This document shows, piece after piece, positions 1-5,317 of a stretch of 5,344 bases of DNA. The stretch covers positions 1 to 5,344 of the forward strand of contig LNEX01000420.1 in assembly GCA_001464165.1 (NCBI GenBank). The letters are read 5' to 3'. Under the pieces are notes generated by a model. The model did not search any database. It was not told the origin of the DNA and saw only the letters and a list, made by a program, of their open reading frames with translations. The stretch's first letter is position 1. The number at the start of each line of letters is the position of its first letter. Both the position numbers and the translations under genes were made by a program. Source of the stretch: a bacterium Ga0077546 (GTDB lineage Bacteria; Cyanobacteriota; Vampirovibrionia; Obscuribacterales; Obscuribacteraceae).

Positions 1-66
1 ATGGAAGCTCCAGAGAATCCGGAGCTTCCAGCAGTAGAAGAGTTGGTGAGAAGTCGCCTCCGCTGA
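1..66 (+). CDS. Possible C-terminal tail of a convergent plus-strand gene
   Basis: Frame 1 on the plus strand is open from the first base of the window to a TGA at 64-66, reading MEAPENPELPA and ending VRSRLR. The acidic, proline-containing tail followed by a basic end would suit the C-terminus of a protein that begins left of the window. It would converge on the 185-aa gene, whose stop lies 12 bp away. The ATG at position 1 may be an internal methionine. The segment is very short and overlaps an inverted repeat, so it could equally be non-coding. Confidence 0.2.
   Translation: MEAPENPELPAVEELVRSRLR
2..30. terminator. Perfect 10-bp inverted repeat, possible terminator
   Basis: TGGAAGCTCC (2-11) and GGAGCTTCCA (21-30) pair perfectly around a 9-nt loop. 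The element lies about 50 bp past the stop codon of the last minus-strand gene, where an operon terminator would be expected. A following T tract on the minus strand would fall outside the window and cannot be seen. On the plus strand the hairpin is followed by GCAGTAGAAG, so it is not a Rho-independent terminator in that direction. Confidence 0.4.
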
Positions 67-78
67 GGGTGTTAAGCT

Positions 79-636
79 CTAGCTGATCGGGATATCAAAC
101 AGATCGTCTGCAGAAACAGACCAACCCCGCTTAAATGTCTGGCTGTTGCGGCAAGCTTCTGTCTGCTGGCCTGTATACACAGTAATGACATCGGGATAAC
201 CCAAAGTCGCTAGCAGTATAAACCCACTGTCCATGCTTTCTGCATACTGGTAGACCGAGTAAGCTTGAAGAATTTTTGGGCTGATCGGTTGGCTGTTGTA
301 GTCAAAGAGCGGACAACAATTCTTATCATGTGCAACGACCTTCACAAGCGTCTGAAAAGCATGCCTAGGCCCCGCTTGAGGGGGCTTACATGGCAATAGT
401 TTCAGTTCCTCGCCACTGCTCAACACATAGGCCCATGTGAGCCGCTCACGGTAGTTCCATTCGGGCCGCCGATCACCCTCGGGTATGGACGATATAGTCT
501 CGTCAACGGGAACGGTTCCGTTAAACAGGCAGATCTTTTTATTGCCTGGTGTTCCCGAAAGTTCAAACCCTACTTCTGTTTCTCCATTCTCGATTGTGAA
601 ACACGCGAATGGGCCGCTGATTTCTGATTTCGACAT
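79..636 (-). CDS. Hypothetical protein, 185 aa, last gene of the array
   Basis: This is an open frame of 185 codons plus TAG. The ATG at 636 is chosen because a strong GGAGG (minus strand, 645-649) sits 8 nt upstream. An in-frame GTG at 663 would add nine residues but would place this ribosome site inside the coding region. I do not recognise the family. The start MSKSEISGPF is followed by a stretch rich in predicted beta structure (roughly 10-45, with FTIENGETEVGFEL), a charged segment near 52-66 and a hydrophobic stretch at 138-156 (GFILLATLGYPDVITVYTG) that is too polar for a clear membrane helix. There is no signal peptide, so it is probably cytoplasmic. Six cysteines include a CC pair at 107-108. 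It differs from most neighbours in having a strong Shine-Dalgarno and a long leader (637-741) with two inverted repeats, so its translation is probably set separately. Confidence 0.85.
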   Translation of the reverse strand: MSKSEISGPFACFTIENGETEVGFELSGTPGNKKICLFNGTVPVDETISSIPEGDRRPEWNYRERLTWAYVLSSGEELKLLPCKPPQAGPRHAFQTLVKVVAHDKNCCPLFDYNSQPISPKILQAYSVYQYAESMDSGFILLATLGYPDVITVYTGQQTEACRNSQTFKRGWSVSADDLFDIPIS

Positions 637-660
637 TTGTGGTGCCTCCGTTTGGTGGTT

Positions 661-684
661 CACTCTGACTGGATTGCCAGAGTG
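661..684. repeat. 7-bp inverted repeat in the leader of the 185-aa gene
   Basis: CACTCTG (661-667) and CAGAGTG (678-684) are perfect inverted arms around a 10-nt loop. On the minus strand the hairpin ends 11 nt before the GGAGG of the 185-aa gene. No T run follows, so it is not an obvious terminator. It could be an operator or an mRNA leader structure. Position is the only support for a function. Confidence 0.4.
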
Positions 685-695
685 GTTTGCATTTT

Positions 696-734
696 GAATC
701 AGTCACCGACGCGCAAATGCCGCCGGTGTGCGGC
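696..734 (-). promoter_or_regulatory. Decayed copy of the A/B leader hairpin and start region
   Basis: Two 10-nt blocks, GAATCAGTCA (696-705) and GCCGCCGGTG (719-728, plus strand), are identical to blocks at the start of paralogue B, in the same order and orientation. They are separated by 13 nt here and 8 nt there. In B the first block covers the ATG-proximal codons (MTDS) and the second is the hairpin. Here the corresponding start would be GTG at 706-704 (VTDS), and the hairpin survives as GCCGC (719-723) / GCGGC (730-734) with a 6-nt loop. The frame after VTDS diverges at once from the A/B family, so this looks like a relic of a third copy upstream of an unrelated gene. Confidence 0.5.
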
Positions 735-741
735 GTTGTCT

Positions 742-1233
742 TCAGCTTGCCTCGGTCGCGGTGATTGCGTCGGTGCACGGCGGATAGAGCCCGACCCACT
801 CTTGCCAGGGAAGTTCGACGAGAGAGCCTTCAATCTCTTGGCCGTTTTCATCAACGTGCCAGTAACGAACGTGAGGCGGGCGGAAGGTGCCCTTGTTGAT
901 GTCGCTTAGCGAGCGGTAGAGACCACCCTGAATTTTTCTGAGAGTCTTATTGAAGTCTTCCGACATTTCGCGGAGTATTCCCGACGTGCGCAAAGAACGA
1001 TCTGTACCTTCTCGAATTTCGGTCGAGAGACTTTCTATCATTTCTTCGCACTTGGCCCGAGCGGCGGCGAAGCACCGACTTTCCACAACAATCTTGTAGA
1101 GCTCCCAATCGCGCGGAAGGCTCCTCTGGATCATCCAGTTGACATTCTTCCCACGTGGCTTCACAGGCCAGTATGGTAAGCACCTCAGAGAAGTCGGGAG
1201 AGAAGCACGGTAGGAATCGGTTTTGATTTCCAT
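742..1233 (-). CDS. Hypothetical protein, 163 aa; N-terminal frame uncertain
   Basis: The open frame runs from ATG at 1233 (MEIKTDSYRA) to TGA at 742-744. I do not recognise the family. Residues 41-120 are strongly helical and charged (RDWELYKIVV, then AAARAKCEEMIESLSTEIRE), perhaps a coiled coil. The end is aromatic-rich (VRYWHVDENGQEIEG, LPWQEWVGLYPP). No signal peptide or membrane segment is visible. The upstream sequence has no Shine-Dalgarno and no leader hairpin. The gene starts 40 nt after the stop of paralogue B and is presumably co-transcribed with it. Residues 13-40 are rich in proline, tryptophan and basic residues, unlike the rest. Another frame over the same DNA reads more like this protein (SPDFSEVLTIL, then LDDPEEPSA), so two compensating indels are possible. 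ATG 1233 is the best start in the sequence as given. Confidence 0.68.
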   Translation of the reverse strand: MEIKTDSYRASLPTSLRCLPYWPVKPRGKNVNWMIQRSLPRDWELYKIVVESRCFAAARAKCEEMIESLSTEIREGTDRSLRTSGILREMSEDFNKTLRKIQGGLYRSLSDINKGTFRPPHVRYWHVDENGQEIEGSLVELPWQEWVGLYPPCTDAITATEAS

Positions 1234-1273
1234 GGGATTAGAACTTGGGTTAGAGGGCGTTGAAATGAGAGAT

Positions 1274-2101
1274 TTAGTGCTCGTCGTCGCTAGGCAGCAT
1301 GGTGGCCAACTCGGCAAAGTACTTGCCCAAGTGGGGCAGATTGTTCGCCAGATAGTCGGTCGCACCAGGGAAGCCGATGGCATCGTCGAAGTGCCCACCG
1401 CCGGAGGAAAATCTATTGACGGCCCTGTCCATACCAATCATTCCGAGCGAGTGGTCTAGGTACCCGTCGGTGACGAAGTGCGGGGCGTAGGTGTGACCAG
1501 CGGTGCGCCCTTCAAGACTGATGGTCGCGACGGTGAATCCGTCTTTGCTGATGTTCTCGAAAGTACGCTGTGGAAGAACAAGTCCGAGCTGAGCCACATC
1601 GACTCCACGGTAATCTTGTCCCGCATGCAGAGTCACGGCCTTGAGTCCGAGCCGTCCGTGGCGGCCCCAATTGTCGGAGCCCTCAGGTTGACTGCAGCAG
1701 CCTGGTGCCTCGGGATTGTAGACCACAATCATCTTGGTGGGTTCCCAGATTGTGTCGCAGTGCGGGAATTTGTATAGCGCGGGGGCCTCGACGACCTTGG
1801 TGTATTCGCTTTTGCTATCGATCTCTGCGATAGCCAGCATGCCACGTGCCACCAACTCGATGGTCGAGGCGAAGTCGCTCCAGCGCTTGCGGCGGTTCAG
1901 TTCGTCGAGCTCGGCTTCGGCCGCGTCTTTGCCCTCCTTAGCAAGCAGGCGGGTATAGAAATTGTCTTTGCCGTTGCGAATTTCCTCGATGGATGCCTCG
2001 TGCTGCGAAGCCAGAGCGCCCTTGGCGAGAAGCGCTTCGAGCATCTTCACTGCCTCTGCGTTTTGTGTTGCGATCATCTTGGTGTCGTTAGAATCAGTCA
2101 T
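1274..2101 (-). CDS. Paralogue B, hypothetical protein of 275 aa
   Basis: This protein is a close relative of paralogue A (2627-3472), about three-quarters identical by hand count. I do not recognise the family and can assign no reaction. The helical N-terminus (residues 15-70, with AVKMLEALLAKGALASQ) is followed by a variable middle (about 93-150, with a CC pair at 135-136), a nearly invariant core at 150-205 (RLGLKAVTLHAGQDYRGV, AQLGLVLPQRTFENISKDGF, GRT-GHT) and a conserved tail (GFPGATDYLAN, LGKYFAELATML). There is no signal peptide or membrane helix. ATG 2101 is chosen because A starts identically (MTDSNDT) and a shared hairpin lies 8 nt upstream. A TTG at 2158 would overlap the preceding gene but has no ribosome site. 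No Shine-Dalgarno is visible at either. The stop is TAA. Confidence 0.9.
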   Translation of the reverse strand: MTDSNDTKMIATQNAEAVKMLEALLAKGALASQHEASIEEIRNGKDNFYTRLLAKEGKDAAEAELDELNRRKRWSDFASTIELVARGMLAIAEIDSKSEYTKVVEAPALYKFPHCDTIWEPTKMIVVYNPEAPGCCSQPEGSDNWGRHGRLGLKAVTLHAGQDYRGVDVAQLGLVLPQRTFENISKDGFTVATISLEGRTAGHTYAPHFVTDGYLDHSLGMIGMDRAVNRFSSGGGHFDDAIGFPGATDYLANNLPHLGKYFAELATMLPSDDEH

Positions 2102-2129
2102 GGTGTCAGCCGCCGGTGGCGGGTGTGAA
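1289..2129. repeat. Left copy of the A/B duplication
   Basis: This stretch is homologous to 2656-3500 in the same orientation. On the coding strand, similarity begins at the leader (TTC-ACACCCGCC versus TTC-GCACCCGCC), includes the hairpin and whole coding region, and ends at CTAGCG just before the stop codons. The sequences beyond both ends are unrelated. The best-conserved stretch is 1519-1591 here against 2887-2959, with one mismatch in 73 nt, so even silent positions are unchanged there. Confidence 0.85.
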
Positions 2130-2130
2130 G
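2110..2130 (-). promoter_or_regulatory. Leader hairpin upstream of paralogue B
   Basis: On the coding strand CCGCC-ACC-GGCGG forms a 5-bp, 3-nt-loop hairpin (2110-2122) ending 8 nt before ATG 2101. It is preceded by CTTCAC, a degenerate form of the TTTCGC found at three other leaders. Both arms are identical to those before paralogue A, while the loop differs (ACC versus GCA). There is no Shine-Dalgarno between the hairpin and the start. Transcription termination is unlikely because no T run follows. Confidence 0.6.
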
Positions 2131-2151
2131 GGTTTGTTCTTGAGATTCCAC

Positions 2152-2640
2152 CTAGCAACTGCTGCCGAATTTTTTGACTGAGTATCTGGTCTCAAAGCGA
2201 TAGCACGATTCCGGACCAGTCAATTGGATTGGCTCCCCAACTTCAAACTCTTGGCTGAAAAGCTTTGAACTCTCAACCAGTGACTCAAGAGTGTCGCAAA
2301 TGTCAGGCAGGTATGTGCGGGCGCGCTGGCTAAAGAAGTAGGAACCCGTGGCGAAGCCATAGATTTTGAGATATTCTTCGCACAGTCGTGTAAGTGTTAC
2401 GGGCTTATCTCCGATGAGTCCAAGTACGCGAGTTTGCTCGCGCTCTAGTCTTTCTGCCTTTGTAAACAGAAAGGCATTGAGAAAGGCCGACAGCTGAACT
2501 CGGTCTCTCATTTCCGTATATTCGTTTGCGTTCAAGTCGACTTTTCGACGATAGCTTGCCGAGTCGAGCATTCGACATCTTAACGACATAAACATTTTGT
2601 TGTTGCGACGGATGATGGGTTGGCCTTCAGTAATTTGCAT
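2152..2640 (-). CDS. Hypothetical protein, 162 aa, translationally coupled to paralogue A
   Basis: The frame runs from ATG at 2640 to TAG at 2152-2154. A GGAG lies 6 nt upstream of the ATG (minus strand), and the start overlaps the last 14 nt of paralogue A, so translation is probably coupled. I do not recognise the family. The N-terminus is basic (RRNNKM, RCRM, RRK). Residues 81-127 (VTLTRLCEEYLKIYGF, YLPDICDTLESLVES) have a helix-turn-helix-like rhythm that could be a winged-helix fold, but this is only an impression. The C-terminus looks beta-rich (EFEVGEPIQL, YRFETRYSV). There is no signal peptide or membrane helix. It sits after A in the position the 163-aa gene occupies after B, but the two proteins are not similar. 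Confidence 0.82.
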   Translation of the reverse strand: MQITEGQPIIRRNNKMFMSLRCRMLDSASYRRKVDLNANEYTEMRDRVQLSAFLNAFLFTKAERLEREQTRVLGLIGDKPVTLTRLCEEYLKIYGFATGSYFFSQRARTYLPDICDTLESLVESSKLFSQEFEVGEPIQLTGPESCYRFETRYSVKKFGSSC

Positions 2641-3472
2641 GGGAGTCTCCGTGGCCGCTAGTCAGCATGGTGGCCAACTCGGCAAAGTACTTGCCCAAGT
2701 TGGGCAGAGCGTTCGCCAGATAGTCGGTTGCGCCGGGGAAGCCGACAGCATCGTCGAGCCCATGGCCGGCGCGGAATCTCATGATGGCCCTGTCCATCCC
2801 GGTTATTCCGAGCGAGTTCATGAGGTACCCGTCGCGGTAGAATCTATACGGGGAGTGCGTGTGACCATCGGTGCGCCCGTCAAGATTGATGGTCGCGACG
2901 GTGAATCCGTCTTTGCTGATGTTTTCGAAAGTACGCTGTGGAAGAACAAGTCCGAGCTGCGCCACATTGACTCCACGATAATCTTGTCCCGCATGCAGAG
3001 TAACGGCTTTGAGTCCAAGCCTTCCGTTGAGGCCCCAATCGTCCGAGCCTTCAGGTTGATTGCAGCCGCAGCCGGGTGCTTGGCGATTGAACACCACAAC
3101 CATTTTCGAGGGTCCATGAATTTTCCAGCAGCGCGGGAAATTGTCTTGCTCTGTGACCTCGACGACCTTGGTATGTGTGCCTTCGCTGTCGACCTGAGCG
3201 AGAGCCAATATGCCACGTGCCACCAACTCGATGGTCGAGGCGTAGTCGCCCACGCGACTGCGGCGGTTCCATTCAGTGAGCGCGGCTTCGGCGGCGTCCT
3301 TGCCCTCCTCCGCAAGCAGGCGGGTATAGAAATTGTCTTTGCCGCGGCGAATTTCCCCGATGTATGCCGGGTACTGAGAAGCCAGAGCGCCCTTGGCGAG
3401 AAGCGCTTCGAGCATCTTCACTGCCTCTGTGTTTTGTGTTGTGTTCATGTTGGTGTCGTTAGAATCAGTCAT
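2627..3472 (-). CDS. Paralogue A, hypothetical protein of 281 aa
   Basis: This is the second member of the A/B pair and does not match a family I recognise. The domain order is as in B: a helical N-terminus (MTDSNDT, then AVKMLEALLAKGALASQ), a divergent middle around 93-150 with a CGC cluster at 135-137, a highly conserved core at 151-205 and a tail ending GKYFAELATML. The C-terminus is longer than in B and ends GHGDSHANY. ATG 3472 is chosen because it matches the start of B and lies 8 nt after the shared leader hairpin. An ATG at 3511, in frame and adding 13 residues, is possible but also lacks a Shine-Dalgarno. The stop TGA lies inside the next gene. The conserved histidines and aspartates (LHAGQDYRG) could belong to an active site, but nothing proves it. 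Confidence 0.9.
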   Translation of the reverse strand: MTDSNDTNMNTTQNTEAVKMLEALLAKGALASQYPAYIGEIRRGKDNFYTRLLAEEGKDAAEAALTEWNRRSRVGDYASTIELVARGILALAQVDSEGTHTKVVEVTEQDNFPRCWKIHGPSKMVVVFNRQAPGCGCNQPEGSDDWGLNGRLGLKAVTLHAGQDYRGVNVAQLGLVLPQRTFENISKDGFTVATINLDGRTDGHTHSPYRFYRDGYLMNSLGITGMDRAIMRFRAGHGLDDAVGFPGATDYLANALPNLGKYFAELATMLTSGHGDSHANY

Positions 3473-3500
3473 GGTGTCAGCCGCCTGCGGCGGGTGCGAA
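2656..3500. repeat. Right copy of the A/B duplication
   Basis: This is the counterpart of 1289-2129, in direct orientation. Divergence is patchy: the core and both ends are near-identical, while the parts coding for residues 93-150 and 205-240 differ strongly and contain small indels. Such a mosaic fits either uneven selection or local gene conversion between neighbouring copies. Confidence 0.85.
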
Positions 3501-3501
3501 A
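3481..3501 (-). promoter_or_regulatory. Leader hairpin upstream of paralogue A
   Basis: On the coding strand TTTCGC (3501-3496) is followed after 2 nt by CCGCC-GCA-GGCGG (3493-3481), a 5-bp stem with a 3-nt loop, and then 8 nt to ATG 3472. The element falls between the stop of the 79-aa gene (3525) and the start of A. If the upstream ATG at 3511 were used it would instead be coding. Of its three differences from the B copy within the stem-loop and adjacent codons, two would be silent in that reading, so a coding role is not fully excluded. Confidence 0.62.
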
Positions 3502-3524
3502 AGTAAGCCATCAAGCTGGCGTGG

Positions 3525-3764
3525 TCAGGAGAGCGGCTCGACCGTGGTCTCGATGAACCAGCGGCCGTCGATGAAGAAGGCGGTGGAGAAGCACGAGAGC
3601 ATGCTCTCCTGCGTGATTTCCTCAGCTCTAGCCTCGGCTGCTTCCTTGCTGGGGAAGCGGCGCGCTTCGTCGGCGGAAAGCGCTTGTGTTCTCACGCCCA
3701 GGCTCAAGTACCACTCGACATGGCCTTGGCCATTGCACATTTTGATCACATAGTCTTGTGTCAT
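3525..3764 (-). CDS. Small hypothetical protein, 79 aa
   Basis: The frame runs from ATG 3764 to TGA 3525-3527. The protein starts MTQDYVIKMCNGQGHVEWYL, followed by an amphipathic helical segment (SADEARRFPSKEAAEARAEE) and a beta-like end (FFIDGRWFIETTVEP). The layout, beta strands around a DEA-RF-S-EAA helix, resembles small uncharacterised proteins common in phages and plasmids, but I cannot name a family. It lacks a signal peptide and looks soluble. It starts 32 nt after the stop of the 314-aa gene, with neither a Shine-Dalgarno nor a leader hairpin, so it is probably the second gene of that unit. Confidence 0.78.
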   Translation of the reverse strand: MTQDYVIKMCNGQGHVEWYLSLGVRTQALSADEARRFPSKEAAEARAEEITQESMLSCFSTAFFIDGRWFIETTVEPLS

Positions 3765-3796
3765 TGGTGATGTGGATAATGGATTTAATTGAACAG

Positions 3797-4741
3797 TTAT
3801 TGCGGCTTAGAGTTCACGAGCACCCATTTGAAATTGGCTTTATTGCCCGCGAAACACTCGTAATTGCTCTGTTTGATAGTCCTCTGGTAGTTGAAGTCTT
3901 TTGGCAGAAGAACCATAGGCCCTTTTCTCGTCCACTTTACCTCCATTTCGGAAGTGCCCATCGCTCTGTTCACGCACTTCCTTTTCGGGTCAAGCCAGTA
4001 ACTTCCATCTTCATTGCTCTGGAGTGCCCAGGGGATAATGTAACCCGTCTCACCCTTAGGAAGGGAGTCTATGCGGCGCTCTCCGTACTCGCGCGCACGT
4101 CTGCGCGCACGTATGATAGCTTCTGCTTCTCGATATCGTAAATGATTTTGAATTTCCCAAGTTTTGTCGTCCATTGCCGCAGGGTTTTCTGCAGCTCGTT
4201 TCTGTTCTTTTACTTTTTGCCTTTGAATTGCTTCTTCAATCCACGCACTTTCGGCATCGATTTGCGCATTTCTCACATCGTCCTTGGGGAAGATTCCGCT
4301 TAGCTTCCGCAAGGCTTTCTCCCAGGTTAGCCCAATGATAAAGCTCACCGTGGATGGTGCGGCCCAGAGTAAGCGCGATTGACGCTTGCTCATTGCTCTG
4401 TGCTTGCCGACAAGCAACTTGTAATGATTTCGCGAGACTTCGCACACCAGAAGAAAATAACCTTTACTGTTCAGTCCTTCTCTTGCGTGTTGTAGTGCTT
4501 CGGCTGTGATGGGTGTCTCGGAGTTGAAGGCAATCGGCACAATCTTGCCTTGATGCAGAGTTACAACAGCCTCGTCGGTGAGCTGATTTTGAACGGCTGT
4601 TATAACCTTGGTTGTCATCTTGGCCACATACAACGCCATCACTTGCGCTGTATCGGGAAGTTTCTCGATGATTGACAATCCCTTCTCATATTGAGCTACA
4701 AGTGCCGCGGTTTGATCCGAGAGCAACGCAGTTCCGTTCAT
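3797..4741 (-). CDS. Hypothetical basic protein, 314 aa
   Basis: The frame runs from ATG 4741 (MNGTALLSDQ) to TAA 3797-3799. The family is not recognised. Residues 1-110 look like an alpha/beta domain (helices at 10-50, then HQGKIVPIAF and GYFLLVCEVSRNHYKLLVGK). Residues 155-222 form a long charged helical region rich in Glu, Arg and Lys, with the basic cluster RARRRARE at 211-218, which could bind nucleic acid or form a coiled coil. The C-terminus (245-314) is beta-like and aromatic (GSYWLDPKRK, VKWTRKGPMVLL). There is no signal peptide, and the hydrophobic stretch near 130-140 is too short for a sure membrane helix. A hairpin 7 nt upstream replaces any Shine-Dalgarno. The start lies 42 nt after the 174-aa gene's stop. 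Confidence 0.86.
   Translation of the reverse strand: MNGTALLSDQTAALVAQYEKGLSIIEKLPDTAQVMALYVAKMTTKVITAVQNQLTDEAVVTLHQGKIVPIAFNSETPITAEALQHAREGLNSKGYFLLVCEVSRNHYKLLVGKHRAMSKRQSRLLWAAPSTVSFIIGLTWEKALRKLSGIFPKDDVRNAQIDAESAWIEEAIQRQKVKEQKRAAENPAAMDDKTWEIQNHLRYREAEAIIRARRRAREYGERRIDSLPKGETGYIIPWALQSNEDGSYWLDPKRKCVNRAMGTSEMEVKWTRKGPMVLLPKDFNYQRTIKQSNYECFAGNKANFKWVLVNSKPQ
4091..4112. repeat. Small tandem duplication inside the 314-aa gene
   Basis: GCGCGCACGT occurs at 4091-4100 and again at 4103-4112, a 12-nt period that keeps the frame. It encodes the repeated Arg-Ala-Arg-Arg of the basic cluster at residues 211-218. Confidence 0.7.
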
Positions 4742-4748
4742 GAGATTA

Positions 4749-4767
4749 CCGGCATAGCCGGGCGAAA
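4749..4767 (-). promoter_or_regulatory. Leader hairpin upstream of the 314-aa gene
   Basis: On the coding strand TTTCGC (4767-4762) directly abuts CCGGC-TAT-GCCGG (4761-4749), a 5-bp stem with a 3-nt loop, which ends 7 nt before ATG 4741. The stem sequence differs from those before A and B while the pairing, flanking TTTCGC and distance to the start are kept, which favours a structured RNA element over simple sequence identity. No Shine-Dalgarno is present. Confidence 0.6.
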
Positions 4768-4783
4768 TGGTTTTTGTTTAGAG

Positions 4784-5308
4784 CTAGAAGACAGGCAGTT
4801 GAGGCACGGCCGGCATATCTTCGGTAAAGACCACGTTGGTCAGAACGTAATATCGTCCTTGCTCAATTTCTTCGAGGGTGTAAGCGAATTCACGGTCCTT
4901 GGCTCGTTCTGCATCCTCCTTTTTGGCAACACGGTAGTCGAACTGAAGACCAGCTTCCATACCCTTCATGAGAGCTGGCAGCGCGCTGATGTGAACATAC
5001 AGTGGAACTGCCAGTGCCTCGGCGACGAGCAGCGCATGCTTGAGCATCAGCAGGTTGTCTTTGCTCCAGTACTCCCAACCAGTGGTGCCAGTCCAGTTGA
5101 ACTGATGGAAGAGAGAACTAAAAGCTTTTTCCAGACTGTTCTCGCCCAGCGACTCGTTGGCAAGCGCGATCGCCATATCTGCTCGAAATCTTTCGCTATC
5201 GAATTCGACCTCCATTTGGTGCGGGGCATAATTCTCTTTGTCGGAGAGATTGCGAGCAAGAATGCTCACGCCCTTGTCGCGGTTCGGTTTTTCCAGTGAG
5301 AGAAACAT
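4784..5308 (-). CDS. Hypothetical protein, 174 aa, first gene in the window
   Basis: The frame runs from ATG 5308 (MFLSLEKPNR) to TAG 4784-4786. I do not recognise it. The N-terminal 30 residues look flexible and charged. Residues 33-70 are helical and acidic (EVEFDSERFRADMAIALANE). Residues 71-82 carry aromatic residues (NWTGTTGWEYWS), and 84-117 form an amphipathic to hydrophobic helical stretch (LLMLKHALLVAEALAVPLYV) that is not a convincing membrane segment. The end is beta-like (EQGRYYVLTNVVFTED) with a proline-rich tail. It is probably cytoplasmic. No Shine-Dalgarno is seen; a GC-rich hairpin ends 9 nt before the ATG. It is the most upstream gene visible, and any promoter would lie beyond the right edge. 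Confidence 0.84.
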   Translation of the reverse strand: MFLSLEKPNRDKGVSILARNLSDKENYAPHQMEVEFDSERFRADMAIALANESLGENSLEKAFSSLFHQFNWTGTTGWEYWSKDNLLMLKHALLVAEALAVPLYVHISALPALMKGMEAGLQFDYRVAKKEDAERAKDREFAYTLEEIEQGRYYVLTNVVFTEDMPAVPQLPVF

Positions 5309-5317
5309 TGAATGATG

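Noticed and set aside
71..77. GTTAAGC next to the stop of the 185-aa gene, matching an integron core-site consensus (GTTRRRY), together with small co-directional genes suggesting gene cassettes
   Set aside because: Paired core sites flanking a long imperfect palindrome are not found between the other genes, and the hairpins here are short and abut the start codons. A single 7-nt match is expected by chance.
563..706. A 47-codon GTG-started minus-strand frame covering the relic leader and overlapping the start of the 185-aa gene
   Set aside because: After its first four codons it has no similarity to A or B and no ribosome site, and it overlaps the better-supported 185-aa gene. It was kept only as evidence for the relic.
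3486..3511. ATG 3511 (paralogue A) and TTG 2158 (paralogue B) as longer starts
   Set aside because: Neither has a ribosome site, the two extensions begin at unrelated sequence, and the shared part contains the hairpin found before other genes. They cannot be excluded, but MTDSNDT is the better common start.
2597..3556. A 319-codon open frame on the plus strand, the longest on that strand
   Set aside because: It lies wholly antisense to paralogue A and its neighbours. The same frame is broken by stops in the homologous B copy, while the minus-strand frame is conserved in both, so it is a shadow.
4236..4445. A minus-strand frame inside the 314-aa gene reading plausibly (HWANLGESLAEAKRNLPQGR)
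   Set aside because: The 314-aa frame is open and protein-like on both sides and through this stretch, the alternative has no ribosome site, and it ends in a Cys/Arg-rich tail typical of an out-of-frame reading.
4749..4780. Hairpin followed on the plus strand by TTTTTGTTT, resembling a Rho-independent terminator
   Set aside because: The T run begins about 10 nt after the stem, no plus-strand gene needs ending here, and the same hairpin type before other genes lacks T runs.
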